From assembly GCF_000158475.2 (NCBI RefSeq), contig NZ_KI392031.1:1487583-1551582 (forward strand): a DNA stretch of 64,000 bases, given 5' to 3'. The notes beneath the pieces are model-generated. The model was not told the DNA's origin. It worked only from the letters and a program-made list of their open reading frames with translations, and searched no databases. The stretch is from Oxalobacter paraformigenes (lineage in GTDB: Bacteria; Pseudomonadota; Gammaproteobacteria; Burkholderiales; Burkholderiaceae_D). Position numbers and translations under genes: made by a program. Shown here in pieces: positions 1 to 10,676 of the stretch. Numbering within the stretch: position 1 is the stretch's first letter; each line of letters begins with the position of its first letter.

Positions 1-1275
1 TTCCATAGCGACGTCGAATCCCTGTTCATCGACCGTAATTCCCCGTTCGCGGCAGATATCGGCCGTCAGATCCAGCGGGAAGCCATAGGTATCGTACAGC
101 GTGAAAGCCGTTTCGCCATTCAACACTTTCGTTCCGTCAGCCAGTGCGCTTTCCAGAATCTTCATGCCATTGTCGAGCGTTTCACCGAAACGCTCTTCTT
201 CATGCCGCAGGATTCGCTGCACGTATCCGGCCGATTCCGCCAGTTCCGGATAGGCCGCCCCCATTTCCTTAACGAGATCCTCGACCAGTTTGTAAAAGAA
301 CGGTCTGGTCTGGCCCAGCTTGTAGCCGTGACGCAAGGCACGCCGGATAATCCGGCGCAAGACATACCCATGCCCGTCGCTACCCGGAATCAGGCCGTCC
401 ACAATCATGAACGTACTCGCACGGATGTGGTCGGCAATGACTTTCAGTGAATTATTCGTCAGATCGGCCGTTCCCGTTTCGCGGGCGGCAGCCCTGATCA
501 GATTCTGGAACAGATCGATTTCGTAATTGCTGTGGACATGCTGCAAGACGGCTGCGAGACGTTCCAGCCCCATGCCGGTATCGACGCAGGGGCTTGGCAA
601 GGGTGTCATATTGCCCTGTTCGTCCCGATTGAACTGCATGAACACGAGATTCCAGATTTCGATGTAACGGTCACCGTCTTCATCCGGACTTCCCGGAGGG
701 CCGCCGGCGATTTCAGGGCCGTGATCGTAAAAGATTTCACTGCATGGGCCACATGGTCCGGTATCGGCCATCTGCCAGAAATTGTCGGAAGCGTAACGCG
801 CCCCCTTGTTATCGCCGATGCGGACGATACGTTCTTTGGGAAGACCGATTTCATTGGCCCAGATGTCATAGGCTTCGTCGTCTTCCTGATAGACGGTCGC
901 CCAGAGTTTTTCAGGAGGCAACTTGTACACCGTCGTCAGCAAATCCCAGGCAAAATGGATGGCATCGCGTTTGAAATAATCGCCGAAACTGAAATTGCCG
1001 AGCATTTCGAAAAAGGTGTGATGGCGCGCCGTATAACCGACATTCTCGAGATCGTTGTGTTTGCCGCCAGCCCGCACGCAGCGCTGGACGGAAGTCGCCC
1101 GGGTATAGGGACGCTTGTCCAGTCCCAGAAAAACGTCCTTGAACTGGACCATACCCGCATTCGTCAACATCAGCGTCGGATCGTTGGCAGGAACCAGCGG
1201 ACTTGAACGGACGACAGTATGGCCTTTTGCTTTGAAAAAACTCAGGAACTTTTCACGAATTTCGGCAGATTTCAT
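1..1275 (-). CDS. alaS: Alanyl-tRNA synthetase, N-terminal part (cut by window edge)
   Basis: Charges tRNA-Ala with alanine in the cytoplasm. The frame is open from an ATG at 1275 to base 1, about 425 codons. It starts [20 protein letters not shown] and carries the AlaRS class II catalytic-domain segment [18 protein letters not shown]. The last visible residues, close to [17 protein letters not shown], fall in the region after the catalytic core, so the editing and C-Ala domains lie outside the window (whole enzymes are near 870 residues). There is no strong Shine-Dalgarno before the ATG, but the N-terminus matches the family start. It is followed upstream on the same strand by purL after about 270 bases. 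Confidence 0.95.
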   Translation of the reverse strand, partial: MKSAEIREKFLSFFKAKGHTVVRSSPLVPANDPTLMLTNAGMVQFKDVFLGLDKRPYTRATSVQRCVRAGGKHNDLENVGYTARHHTFFEMLGNFSFGDYFKRDAIHFAWDLLTTVYKLPPEKLWATVYQEDDEAYDIWANEIGLPKERIVRIGDNKGARYASDNFWQMADTGPCGPCSEIFYDHGPEIAGGPPGSPDEDGDRYIEIWNLVFMQFNRDEQGNMTPLPSPCVDTGMGLERLAAVLQHVHSNYEIDLFQNLIRAAARETGTADLTNNSLKVIADHIRASTFMIVDGLIPGSDGHGYVLRRIIRRALRHGYKLGQTRPFFYKLVEDLVKEMGAAYPELAESAGYVQRILRHEEERFGETLDNGMKILESALADGTKVLNGETAFTLYDTYGFPLDLTADICRERGITVDEQGFDVAME

Positions 1276-1488
1276 TTTTATGGCAAGAAAAGCAGTAATG
1301 CTGAAGAAAGGATTATAAAAGAAAAACTCCGGACACACGCGACAGTTTTAGGCTATCCGAAATGGCCCAAACCTTCCGGAACGGTTACAGAAAACGCGCT
1401 GTAAAAGCGCTCCCGGACAATCAGCATGCCAAAAATGAAACCTGGCAATTTTCATGGCTGTGGTTTAAATAAAACACTCCTCCCAACG

Positions 1489-1518
1489 GAAAACAGCCTG
1501 TCTTAAACAGGCTGTTTT
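1489..1518 (-). terminator. Terminator of purL
   Basis: An 11-bp perfect inverted repeat (AAAACAGCCTG / CAGGCTGTTTT, 7-base loop) lies about 27 bases past the purL stop. Read on the minus strand it ends in TTTT, as expected for a Rho-independent terminator. The rest of the alaS-purL gap shows nothing recognisable. Confidence 0.75.
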
Positions 1519-1544
1519 CAAGCGCTTTAAAGCGGCTTCATCCG

Positions 1545-4500
1545 TTAGCCGACCCATTTACGGGCATTGCGGAACATACGCATCCAGGGGGAACATTCTC
1601 CCCAGAAATCCGGCGCCCAGGATTGCTGCACCGTTTTAAACACCCTTTCCGCATGCGGCATCAGTACCGTAAAGCGGCCATCCGGCGTCGTAACCGAAGT
1701 GATCCCCTGCGGAGAACCGTTCGGATTCAGCGGATAAACCTCGGTCGGCATTCCGTTGTGATCGATGTAACGCATGGCGACCAATGCCTTGCCGATATCG
1801 CCCTGTTGCGAGAAATCGGCCCTTCCTTCTCCATGCGAGACGACAATCGGCGCTTTCAGCCCATCCATCCCCTTAAAGAAAATGGAAGGCGATTTCGGAA
1901 TCTCGACCATGGTGAAACGGGCCTCGAATTGCTCGGAGCGGTTCCGGACGAACTTCGGCCAGGCATCCGCCCCGGGAATAATGGCGGCGAGATTGCTCAT
2001 CATCTGGCAACCGTTACAGATACCCAGCGCAAAGGTATCCTGCCGGAAGAAGAAGGTTTCGAACTGTTCTTTCAGCCTTTCGTTGAACAGGATGGTTTTC
2101 GCCCATCCCTCGCCTGCGCCGAGCACGTCGCCATATGAGAATCCCCCGACAGCGATCATTCCCTTGCAGTCGTCCAGAGACAGTCGCCCATCAATCAGAT
2201 CGCTCATATGGATATCAACTGCCTCAAAACCGGCCTTGTGCATGACATAAGCGGTTTCGACATGGGAATTCGATCCCTGTTCGCGCAATATGGCGACACG
2301 CGGACGCTGGCCTTTGGCAATGAACGGGGCGGCGATATCTTCTTCCGGATCGAAGGGAACCAGCGGCGTCATGCCGGGGTCATTCGTATCCAGTATCCGG
2401 TCATATTCCATATCGGCGCACTCGGGATTGTCGCGCAGGCGGGCGATGCGCCAGCTCGTTTCACTCCAGAGGCGATGAAGATCGACGCGGGAATGCGTAT
2501 AGACCGGCATGCCGCGCAATTTGAATTCCAGTGTTTCACCATCGGTAACGGAACCCAGGTAATGGGTGGCTCCTTCGAGACCGGCCGTTTTCAGTCTCGC
2601 CTTGACCTTGTCCAGATCGCCGAAACGGACCTGAATAACCGCGCCCAGTTCTTCATTGAACAGAACCGACAGAACATTTGCCTTGTCAGAACCTTTGGCA
2701 ACCGCCGCATTGACCACGTAATCCAGATCGATATCGAGTCCGCAGCGGCTGGCAAACGCCATTTCACACAATGTAGCGAACAAACCGCCATCGGAACGGT
2801 CATGATAGGCCAGCAATTTGCCTTCCCGGTTCAGTTTCTGGATTACAGCAAAAAAGGCTTTTAGATCGCCTGCATCGTCCACATCCGGCACAGCAGAACC
2901 GATCTGCCGGGTCACCTGTGCCAGCGCCGATGCACCCATCCGGTTTTTACCGCGACCGAGATCAATCAGGATCAGCGCCGTTTCACCGATATCCCTCTTC
3001 AGTTGCGGCGTCAGCGCCTCGCGCGCATCCGTAACCGGCGAAAAAGCGGAAACGATCAGGGAAACCGGGGAAGTCACTTCCTTCTCGGTTTCGCCGTCCT
3101 TCCAGGTCGTTCTCATCGACAGGGAATCCTTTCCGACCGGAATACTGATACCGAGTGCGGGACACAACTCCAGGCCGACGGCCCTGACTGTATCGAACAG
3201 GGCTGCATCCTGCCCGGGCTGGCCACAGGCCGCCATCCAGTTGGCTGACAGTTTGATATCGGAAATGTCCCCTATCGGAGCGGCAGCGATATTGGTCAGG
3301 GCTTCGCCGATCGCCATACGGCCGGAAGCCGGCGCATCAATCACCGCCAGGGGCGTCCTTTCTCCCATGGCCATCGCCTCGCCGGCATATCCTTCATAAC
3401 TCATCAGGGTAACGGCACAATCCGCTACCGGAACCTGCCAGGGCCCCACCATTTGATCGCGACTCGTCAAACCGCCGACAGAACGGTCCCCTATCGTGAT
3501 CAGAAACGATTTGTCTCCAACCGCAGGCAACAGCATCACATCGCGGGCGACTTTTTCGATTTCGAGCTGGTCCAGCCTGACGGGAGGATAATGGCGAGCG
3601 ACATGGGTAACATCACGGTGCATTTTCGGCGGTTTGCCGAGCAGGACATCCATGGGCATATCGACAGGATTGTTGCCATATTCGGGATCGACCACTTTCA
3701 GTTGCCGTTCTTCCGTGGCAACTCCCACGATGGCATAGGGACAGCGCTCCCGGCCACACAGTTCATCGAACAATTCAATGTCTTTCTGGGCGACGGCCAG
3801 AACATATCGTTCCTGTGACTCATTACTCCAGATTTCGCGCGGCGACAGTCCGCTTTCCTCCAGTGGCACGTTTCGCAAATCGAAAACGGCGCCCCTGTTG
3901 GCATCGTTGGTAATCTCCGGAAAAGCATTCGAAAGACCGCCGGCGCCCACATCGTGAATGGAGAGAATCGGATTGTTTTCTTTCATCGCCCAGCAGGCAT
4001 TGATCACTTCCTGCGCCCGGCGCTGCATTTCGGGATTGCCGCGCTGGACGGAATCGAAATCGAGATCAGCCGTATTGGCGCCAGTTGCCATGGAAGAAGC
4101 GGCTCCGCCCCCCATCCCGATGCGCATGCCGGGACCACCCAGCTGAATCAGCAGGGTTCCGGTCGGCAACGGGTCTTTTTTCGTATGCAAGTCGGAAATC
4201 GAACCAATACCTCCCGCCAGCATGATAGGCTTGTGATAACCAAACACGCTGTTATCGACGTTCTGTTCATAGGTACGGAAATAACCAGCCAGATTGGGGC
4301 GGCCGAATTCATTGTTGAAGGCAGCGCCCCCGATCGGGCCGTCGATCATGATTTGCAGGGGAGAAGCAATACGATCCGGTTTTCCGTAAACCGTGTCGCC
4401 GTTCTCCTGATTCGCTTTCGTTACATCGGAGGCTGCTTCCCAGCTTCGCACGGCATCAGGCAATTGCAGATTGGATACAGTAAAGCCTGTCAGCCCGGCC

Positions 4501-5498
4501 TTGGGTTTGGCGCCACGGCCCGTTGCCCCTTCATCCCGGATTTCACCCCCCGAACCGGTCGCCGCCCCCGGAAACGGTGAAATGGCTGTCGGATGATTGT
4601 GGGTTTCCACTTTCATCAGGATATGAGCCAGTTCCTCATTGGGCCGATAAACGTAATCGCCTCTTCCGCCCTGCGGATAAAACCGCATGACCCTTTTGCC
4701 TTCGATAATGGAAGAATTGTCCTTGTACGCGACAATGGTTTTTTCCGGATGCCTTTCATGGGTATGGCGGATCATCGCGAAAAGCGAATCCGGCTGTTCC
4801 TTTCCATCAATCGTCCAACCGGCATTGAAAATCTTGTGACGGCAGTGTTCGCTATTGGCCTGGGCAAACATCATCAGTTCGACATCGGTCGGATTGCGTC
4901 CGGCCTGGGTAAATGCCTCGAAAAGATAATCGATTTCATCGTCAGAAAGCGCCAGCCCCAGTTCCCTGTTTGCCGCCACCAGCGCTTCTTTTCCGCCTGC
5001 CGCAATATCCACAAACTCAAGCGGTTTCGCGTCCAGTTCCTGAAACAGGGCTTTGGCATCGCCACGTTTGTCGAGCACCATTTCCGTCATGCGGTCATGC
5101 AGCCTGCCCACCAGTTTCAGACGTTCGGTTTCGGAAACGGGCGGCACGTTTTCCTGACGCCGGACACAATAGGAAATACCCCGCTCAACCCGTTTGACAT
5201 CGTCCAGCCCACAATTGTGGACAATATCCGTCGCTTTCGACGACCATGGAGAAATAGTTCCGATACGGGGAACGACAACGTATTCCTCGCCTTTTTCCAT
5301 ACCGGTGAACGGATCTCCATAAGTCAACAACGTTGTCAGACGAGCAAGCTCTTCTTCCGACAGTTCATCAGCAGCGTCTACAAAATGCAGATAGCGCGCG
5401 GTAACTTCGGTAATGGCAGGATCGATTTCCTGCAAGGCAGACAAAAGGCGTTTGGCACGGAAAGCGGACAGAGCATTGGAACCCGGCAAAATAAGCAT
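1545..5498 (-). CDS. purL: Phosphoribosylformylglycinamidine synthase (large, single-chain PurL)
   Basis: Catalyses the fourth step of purine synthesis, FGAR + glutamine + ATP to FGAM. At 1317 residues it is the fused proteobacterial form, with an N-terminal linker domain, two AIRS-like ATP-binding halves (for example [19 protein letters not shown] around residue 290 and an [16 protein letters not shown] segment), and a C-terminal glutaminase. The glutaminase nucleophile is the first Cys of [10 protein letters not shown] near residue 1150. The protein ends with the typical [15 protein letters not shown] tail. It is monocistronic, with its own terminator. The long plus-strand frames antisense to it are shadows of this GC-biased gene. 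Confidence 0.98.
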   Translation of the reverse strand: MLILPGSNALSAFRAKRLLSALQEIDPAITEVTARYLHFVDAADELSEEELARLTTLLTYGDPFTGMEKGEEYVVVPRIGTISPWSSKATDIVHNCGLDDVKRVERGISYCVRRQENVPPVSETERLKLVGRLHDRMTEMVLDKRGDAKALFQELDAKPLEFVDIAAGGKEALVAANRELGLALSDDEIDYLFEAFTQAGRNPTDVELMMFAQANSEHCRHKIFNAGWTIDGKEQPDSLFAMIRHTHERHPEKTIVAYKDNSSIIEGKRVMRFYPQGGRGDYVYRPNEELAHILMKVETHNHPTAISPFPGAATGSGGEIRDEGATGRGAKPKAGLTGFTVSNLQLPDAVRSWEAASDVTKANQENGDTVYGKPDRIASPLQIMIDGPIGGAAFNNEFGRPNLAGYFRTYEQNVDNSVFGYHKPIMLAGGIGSISDLHTKKDPLPTGTLLIQLGGPGMRIGMGGGAASSMATGANTADLDFDSVQRGNPEMQRRAQEVINACWAMKENNPILSIHDVGAGGLSNAFPEITNDANRGAVFDLRNVPLEESGLSPREIWSNESQERYVLAVAQKDIELFDELCGRERCPYAIVGVATEERQLKVVDPEYGNNPVDMPMDVLLGKPPKMHRDVTHVARHYPPVRLDQLEIEKVARDVMLLPAVGDKSFLITIGDRSVGGLTSRDQMVGPWQVPVADCAVTLMSYEGYAGEAMAMGERTPLAVIDAPASGRMAIGEALTNIAAAPIGDISDIKLSANWMAACGQPGQDAALFDTVRAVGLELCPALGISIPVGKDSLSMRTTWKDGETEKEVTSPVSLIVSAFSPVTDAREALTPQLKRDIGETALILIDLGRGKNRMGASALAQVTRQIGSAVPDVDDAGDLKAFFAVIQKLNREGKLLAYHDRSDGGLFATLCEMAFASRCGLDIDLDYVVNAAVAKGSDKANVLSVLFNEELGAVIQVRFGDLDKVKARLKTAGLEGATHYLGSVTDGETLEFKLRGMPVYTHSRVDLHRLWSETSWRIARLRDNPECADMEYDRILDTNDPGMTPLVPFDPEEDIAAPFIAKGQRPRVAILREQGSNSHVETAYVMHKAGFEAVDIHMSDLIDGRLSLDDCKGMIAVGGFSYGDVLGAGEGWAKTILFNERLKEQFETFFFRQDTFALGICNGCQMMSNLAAIIPGADAWPKFVRNRSEQFEARFTMVEIPKSPSIFFKGMDGLKAPIVVSHGEGRADFSQQGDIGKALVAMRYIDHNGMPTEVYPLNPNGSPQGITSVTTPDGRFTVLMPHAERVFKTVQQSWAPDFWGECSPWMRMFRNARKWVG

Positions 5499-5621
5499 AG
5501 CGTATGTACAAAGAAAGGAAAAAAAGAACAGACCGACAAACTGTTATTATACCCTTGCCGCCGAAACAGAAACAGACAGCTCCCGAAAAAGACGCCCTGA
5601 CAGACGTCCGTAAAGACAGTC

Positions 5622-7028
5622 TCAGGATGCTTTCGGGAACTTTGCCGCAGGAAAAGAAACCGAAACGATAAAGCCGCCGTTTTCCCGGTTTTCAAGACGG
5701 ACACGGCCGCGATAACGTTTGGCAATTCGCGATACGATCGCCAACCCGAGTCCCGATCCGTTCGCCTGCCCCCGTGCATTGTCCATCCGGGTGAATGGAC
5801 GCAACATCCGCTCCAACTCGGTTTCAGGAACACCGATACCGCAGTCTGCCAGTTCGATTTTCACCTCGTCCCCTGCCCGGTAGCACGTTATATCGACCTC
5901 GGCCAGATCGCTACCGGGCGTTTTCCCGTAACGCCCGGCATTGGTCAGAACATTGTTGACCAGCCGCCTGATATCGACTTCACTGGCGACAACAGTCAAT
6001 CCGTCTTCTATCCGGGCAGTCAGCCGCAGCCCGGGACGACGTGCCGCTTCCTCGACAATTGAGTGCAAAAGCGAACTGAGATCGACAGTTTCGGATGCGG
6101 CCGGCGCACCCAGGCGAGCATAATCCAGAAACTGTCCGACAATGGCATCCATTTGGGAAATATCCGACTGCATCCCCTCCCGGCTTTCGGCAGGCAAAGA
6201 CGACATTTCCAGTTCCAGACGCATGCGCGTTAACGGCGTTCTCAAATCGTGCGAGATGCCCGCCAGAATTTCCGTCCTGTCCGAATCGACCCGCTCGAGA
6301 TCTTTCACCATCTGGTTGAAGCTGTGGTTCGCTTCCCTGATCTCGGTTATTCCTTTTTCCGGCAACGGTTCAGGCGATTTTCCGTTCGCCATCTGCCGGG
6401 CGGCATAAGCCAGTCTGGCCAGCGGTTCATTCAGGAGCCTTGAAATGAACCCCGCTCCCAAAAGCGAAAGAACCAGCACGATGCCGCCCCAGCCCAGCCA
6501 GCGCAAACCGGAAATTCCCCTGACGCGTCCATTATCCAGCCTGAGCCAGTACACATCGTCTTCTTCCAGTGCGAAACTGATCCAGAATCCCGGCATATCG
6601 TTGACTCTCGGAGACAAAATCGTGTCACTTCCCATTTTCTGCTGAATATAAGGCAACATGCTTTGCATCAGATCGTCGCCGCTGGCGGCCGGTTCGATCT
6701 GGTCTGTCGGTTCCAGAGGATAAATCCTGATACCTTCGTTACTTGCCAGATCGAACAACAATTCCCGTCTCGACTCCGGTTCGGAATGCACGAGCGCGGC
6801 ACGGGTAATCGTCACGAGCGACACCACCTGTTCGGCGATCGCCCTGGCACGGGTTCCACGCTGTTCCAGACGGAAACTGGCAATCCATGCGCCCATACTG
6901 ATGACCAGCACAATCCCGACAAGAAAAAAAGTCCGCCAGAAAAGGCTGCTTTTCCACCATGGCACAGGTGAAACGGGCAATACGGATTGCATGGAGCGGA
7001 GCTGCGAATGGTCGGACATGGCAGGCAC
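5622..7028 (-). CDS. envZ: EnvZ-like sensor histidine kinase
   Basis: Membrane sensor kinase paired with the OmpR-like regulator just upstream. The 468 residues show a first membrane segment near 27-49, a periplasmic domain of about 125 residues, a second membrane segment near 175-195, a HAMP linker, the H-box ISHDLRTPLTRMRLE near residue 257 and an ATPase domain ending in GSGLGLAIVSRIAKRYRG. The frame opens with a GTG at 7028 directly after the ompR stop (TAAGTG), while an ATG three codons later (7019) is equally possible. Tight coupling to ompR points to translation from one mRNA. The in-vivo signal cannot be read from the sequence. Confidence 0.9.
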   Translation of the reverse strand: MPAMSDHSQLRSMQSVLPVSPVPWWKSSLFWRTFFLVGIVLVISMGAWIASFRLEQRGTRARAIAEQVVSLVTITRAALVHSEPESRRELLFDLASNEGIRIYPLEPTDQIEPAASGDDLMQSMLPYIQQKMGSDTILSPRVNDMPGFWISFALEEDDVYWLRLDNGRVRGISGLRWLGWGGIVLVLSLLGAGFISRLLNEPLARLAYAARQMANGKSPEPLPEKGITEIREANHSFNQMVKDLERVDSDRTEILAGISHDLRTPLTRMRLELEMSSLPAESREGMQSDISQMDAIVGQFLDYARLGAPAASETVDLSSLLHSIVEEAARRPGLRLTARIEDGLTVVASEVDIRRLVNNVLTNAGRYGKTPGSDLAEVDITCYRAGDEVKIELADCGIGVPETELERMLRPFTRMDNARGQANGSGLGLAIVSRIAKRYRGRVRLENRENGGFIVSVSFPAAKFPKAS

Positions 7029-7790
7029 TTACGATTTACCGGGCTGAGACACTTTATCCGGTATGAAAACATAACCCAGTCCCCACACCGTCTGGATATA
7101 GAGCGGGTGGGACGGATCGGGCTCGATCAGTTTCCGCAACCGGGATATCTGGACATCCAGACTCCGGTCAAACACTTCATACTCCCGCCCTTTGGCCAAA
7201 GACATGAGCTTGTCCCGCGACAAGGGTTGCCGGGCGTGGCTGGCGAATGCTTTCAGAACAGCGAATTCTCCCGTTGTCAGGGATATATTTTCACCATTCT
7301 TTCTCAAGGTCCGGTTACCCAGATCAAGCTGGAATTCCCCGAAATGGAAAACCTGTTGCGTTTCCGAGGGAGAACCGGGAATTTCGCCGGGATGCCGCCT
7401 TCTCAAAACGGCACCGATACGGGCCAGCAATTCGCGAGGATTGAACGGCTTCGGCAAATAATCGTCCGCTCCCATTTCGAGCCCGACAATCCTGTCCGTA
7501 TCCTCCCCTTTGGCTGTCAACATGATAATCGGCGTTGTATCCCCGCCACCACGCAGGCGACGGCAAATCGACAGTCCGTCTTCTCCGGGCAACATAAGGT
7601 CAAGCACCAGCAAATCGAAACGTTCGCGCATCCAGAAGCGGTTCATGGTTTGTGCATTTTCTGCCGTCGTCACAGCAAAACCGTGTTCCGCAAGATAACG
7701 CCGCAACAGGTCTCTCAGACGAACATCGTCATCCACTACCAGAATTTTTGTCTGACGTCCCTGCTTTTCCAAATTTTCTTCTGTACCCAT
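7029..7790 (-). CDS. ompR: OmpR-family response regulator
   Basis: DNA-binding partner of the downstream kinase. It is 253 residues with a receiver domain (acidic cluster VDDDV near 19-23, phospho-acceptor D64 in LVLDLMLPGEDG, conserved K114 in DYLPKPFNP) and a C-terminal winged helix typical of OmpR (SLDVQISRLRK, then IQTVWGLGYVFIPD). By family it would control porin and envelope genes, and which targets it has here is unknown. The roughly 200 bases up to the next plus-strand gene must hold its promoter, and no clear operator could be picked out. Confidence 0.92.
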   Translation of the reverse strand: MGTEENLEKQGRQTKILVVDDDVRLRDLLRRYLAEHGFAVTTAENAQTMNRFWMRERFDLLVLDLMLPGEDGLSICRRLRGGGDTTPIIMLTAKGEDTDRIVGLEMGADDYLPKPFNPRELLARIGAVLRRRHPGEIPGSPSETQQVFHFGEFQLDLGNRTLRKNGENISLTTGEFAVLKAFASHARQPLSRDKLMSLAKGREYEVFDRSLDVQISRLRKLIEPDPSHPLYIQTVWGLGYVFIPDKVSQPGKS

Positions 7791-7995
7791 AGTGATATTG
7801 TCCGCAATTATAAAACCGTCAAAAAGAGACTAGACCAGAATTCAAAATTTCATGAAACGGCATTACACAAAGTTACAAACTTTAACGTTTTTTTATGACG
7901 GGATATTACTTTATTGACTACACTTGGGGAAACGGTAATTGATCTTTTCTTTATCCTCATTGAGGTGGAACGCATTTTCACCGATCGTAAAAGAC

Positions 7996-8334
7996 ATGAA
8001 AGTTTTTTTCTCGCTTATCTTCGGCTCGATTCTCCTGATTTTCGGGATAAATCCCCTGTTTGCCGGTTCCGCCTGCAATTCCTATGGCAACGCACAAAGC
8101 TGTTCGTCCGACAACGAAAAATCCTCCCTAGGTATCCGGGAAGATAAAGCCCACATGCGCTCTCTGAGAAGACAGCACACACGGGAAGCCTACAACCGGA
8201 ACAACACGACCAATACCTCTCTTTCCGACGCCGATTGCCAGCGCTGCTACAGGGGAAAAAGAATGACGGTGGATGAGCGCATGCGCCTGAGACAGCAGAT
8301 CGACGAAGCCGGACAGGCGATTTATCATCACTGA
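7996..8334 (+). CDS. Small secreted protein of unknown function
   Basis: A 112-residue product starting MKVFFSLIFGSILLIFG with a classical signal peptide (likely cleavage after PLFAG near residue 24). The mature part is small, polar and basic, with four cysteines (C27, C35 and a CQRC pair), several RR/KR clusters and repeated Asn/Thr. The frame can be extended to a TTG at 7939, but the signal peptide argues for the ATG at 7996. Its Shine-Dalgarno is weak. I do not recognise the family. It lies between ompR (divergent) and rpmE2 as a stand-alone gene. Confidence 0.6.
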   Translation: MKVFFSLIFGSILLIFGINPLFAGSACNSYGNAQSCSSDNEKSSLGIREDKAHMRSLRRQHTREAYNRNNTTNTSLSDADCQRCYRGKRMTVDERMRLRQQIDEAGQAIYHH

Positions 8335-8571
8335 AAAGAAAAAACCTCCCACGTCAAATCCCTGAATGGGAAATCTGTTACGGTTACCGGGTTAAAAGTT
8401 GGCGGATGAATCTTTTTATGGCAGAATAATGTGTTTAAAAGTTTTGGCTGATCCAGTAAACTTTTTTAATCTTACCATTTGACTTAACCGGGCAAGTGGC
8501 CGGCAATCAGGTCGTGAAGCAGGCGGGACCTATGAAGTGCCGGTTGGCTACCACTATATCAGAGGCAATAA

Positions 8572-8835
8572 ATGAAAGAAGGCATTCATCCAGAATATCG
8601 TGACGTCGTGTTCCAGGACGTTTCATGCGATTTCAAATTCATCACGCGTTCCACCATCCCGACACGTGAAACCATCATGTTCGAAGGTAAAGAATACCCG
8701 CTTGTGAAAGTTGAAGTTTCAGCGGAATCGCACCCGTTTTATACCGGCAAATACAAGATCGTCGATACAGCGGGCCGCGTTGAGAAATTCCGCCAGAAAT
8801 TCGGCAAGGTCGGTTCCAAGGTTTCTGCCGGCTGA
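8572..8835 (+). CDS. rpmE2: Ribosomal protein bL31, type B (zinc-independent)
   Basis: Component of the large ribosomal subunit. It is 87 residues and begins [16 protein letters not shown]. The type A CxxC zinc motif is missing (only one Cys, in DVSCDF) and the insert typical of type B is present, ending [12 protein letters not shown]. In many bacteria type B paralogues are switched on under zinc starvation by Zur, but no convincing Zur box was found in the 236-base upstream gap, so here it may be the constitutive form. A strong terminator follows directly. Confidence 0.95.
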   Translation: MKEGIHPEYRDVVFQDVSCDFKFITRSTIPTRETIMFEGKEYPLVKVEVSAESHPFYTGKYKIVDTAGRVEKFRQKFGKVGSKVSAG

Positions 8836-8851
8836 TCGTTCAATCCGTGAA

Positions 8852-8879
8852 AAAGGCAGCTTCGGCTGCCTTTTTTTTT
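8852..8879 (+). terminator. Terminator of rpmE2
   Basis: GGCAGC-TTCG-GCTGCC hairpin with a stable UUCG tetraloop, extended by A-T pairs and followed by nine T residues, 16 bases after the rpmE2 stop. This is a textbook Rho-independent terminator. Confidence 0.93.
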
Positions 8880-8921
8880 CCGAACCCCCTGTTTGGCTGA
8901 ATCTGTACCTGTATTTGTCCG

Positions 8922-10676
8922 ATGCCCGATACACAGCCCAGTCTGATCCCTCCCACCAAACCGGTACGCCTGCCGGCTTCGGCCACGCTGACCCTGCCGC
9001 GTTGGGGAATCCTGCTGCTCTGTCTGCTTTATATATTGCCCGGGCTGGTCGGTCGTGATCCCTGGAAAAACAGCGACGCCGCCGATTTCGGCGTCATGTG
9101 GACCATGGCACAGCACGGCTGGCAGGACTGGTTGTGGCCCAACATTTCGGGACTTCCTGTCGCAGGCTCCGGCCCGTTGACTTTCTGGCTTGGCGCGCTC
9201 TGCATCAAACTTTTCGGAGGAGTACTGGGCGCTCCGCTGGCGGCCAGAATCGCTCCCCTGTGTTTTTTCCTGATAGGCGCCTATTCTGTCTGGCACACGA
9301 CTTATCTTCTGGGACGCCGTACAGAAGCCCAACCCATGAGACTCGCATTCGGTGGACAGCCTGAAGCGATGGCCTACGGCCGGGTTCTGGCCGACGGCGC
9401 CCTCCTGATTTACCTGGGCTGCCTCGGCCTTTTAATGCACAGTCACGAAACCAGCGTCGAAGCGCTGTTTGTCGCCCTGATCGCCTATACCCTTTACAGA
9501 TGCACCCGTTATATCGACACCCCCAGCCTGAAAAACGCCTGTCTGCTCGGGCTTGCGCTGGGTGCCCTTACCTTGACCAACGGACTGGTTACGCCTTTGG
9601 GTCTGTATGTGTGCTTTATGACCGGGATTTTTTTCTGCAAGCCACCGAAAAGAAAACATGCCGTCAATCTGCTGGTTTCCTTTGCCGTCACCGTTGCAAT
9701 CGTCTTTTTGTGGTGGGCAATATTGAGTCTGGCGCGCCCATACGACAGTTCGCCTTTCAATGCCTGGCTCGTCTGGAATTCGATGCAGATCGGTCTTCCG
9801 ACTTTCGACTCTATCGGAAATTTTTTCCGGAACGGTATCTGGTTCTTTTGGCCGGCATGGCCTTTTGCGTGCTGGGCCATTTATGCCTGGCGAAAGGAGT
9901 GGCGTTCCGCTCATGTTCTGTTGCCTTTTTTGTTTACCGTTACTTTTCTTGTCCTCGCTTTTTTCAATCCGCAAAAAGAAGAAACCGTTTTGCTTGCGTT
10001 CCTGCCGCCGCTTGCCATACTGGCGGCGCTGGGACTGCCGACTATGAAACGGGGCGCCATTAACGCCATCGACTGGTTTTCGGTCATGACGCTGACCCTG
10101 TGCGCCTTGTTCATCTGGCTGGCCTGGCTGGCCAGACACACAGGCTGGCCGGCGGGCATTGCCAGAAACGCGACAAAACTGGCGCCCGGTTTTCTCCCGG
10201 AATTCAGCATCTTCGCCACTTTAGTGGCGGCATGTGCCACCCTGTTCTGGTTCGCTCTGGTTTACTGGCGCATTTCCCGCCAGCCCTCCGTTTTGTGGCG
10301 TGCGGTCGTCCTCTCCACAGGCGGCGTTATCCTGTGCTGGGTTCTTCTGGCAACCCTGTGGCTGCCATGGATCAACTACAGCAAGAGTTATGCCGGTATT
10401 GCCGTTGAAATGGCAAGCCATGTAAAAAAAGGCAAATACAGCTGCATCAAGACCAACGTATCGGCTGCCCAACGGGCATCGTTCGCCTATTTCGGCAACG
10501 TGCGCTTCGAAGGATTTATTGCCGAACCGTGCGATTATGTACTCCTGGGCGACCGCGTTCCCAAATACAATCGCCCCATTTCGCCAAAGACGTATAAGCG
10601 CATGAAACTCGTCTGGGAAGGTCACCGGCCAAGCGATCGGGGCGAGCGCTTCCGCCTTTACCAGTCCACAGAGTGA
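8922..10676 (+). CDS. ArnT/PMT-like integral membrane glycosyltransferase
   Basis: 584 residues with about a dozen hydrophobic segments. Near the N-terminus is the first-loop acidic pattern of the GT-C fold (GRDPWKNSDAADFGVMWTMA, residues about 47-66), where the catalytic Asp of ArnT and protein mannosyltransferases lies. The soluble C-terminal tail (after residue about 500) resembles the periplasmic domain of this group. Related enzymes move a sugar from undecaprenyl phosphate to lipid A, lipids or proteins on the periplasmic face. The actual donor and acceptor cannot be told, and no arn biosynthesis genes lie nearby. The gene overlaps the next one by 4 bases (GTGA), so both are probably co-translated. 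Confidence 0.8.
   Translation: MPDTQPSLIPPTKPVRLPASATLTLPRWGILLLCLLYILPGLVGRDPWKNSDAADFGVMWTMAQHGWQDWLWPNISGLPVAGSGPLTFWLGALCIKLFGGVLGAPLAARIAPLCFFLIGAYSVWHTTYLLGRRTEAQPMRLAFGGQPEAMAYGRVLADGALLIYLGCLGLLMHSHETSVEALFVALIAYTLYRCTRYIDTPSLKNACLLGLALGALTLTNGLVTPLGLYVCFMTGIFFCKPPKRKHAVNLLVSFAVTVAIVFLWWAILSLARPYDSSPFNAWLVWNSMQIGLPTFDSIGNFFRNGIWFFWPAWPFACWAIYAWRKEWRSAHVLLPFLFTVTFLVLAFFNPQKEETVLLAFLPPLAILAALGLPTMKRGAINAIDWFSVMTLTLCALFIWLAWLARHTGWPAGIARNATKLAPGFLPEFSIFATLVAACATLFWFALVYWRISRQPSVLWRAVVLSTGGVILCWVLLATLWLPWINYSKSYAGIAVEMASHVKKGKYSCIKTNVSAAQRASFAYFGNVRFEGFIAEPCDYVLLGDRVPKYNRPISPKTYKRMKLVWEGHRPSDRGERFRLYQSTE

Noticed and set aside
4593-5600. 335-codon plus-strand frame opposite purL (with other long ones at 1623-2864 and 3954-4580)
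   Set aside because: Antisense to a certain gene, no family likeness, no ribosome binding site; a by-product of codon bias.
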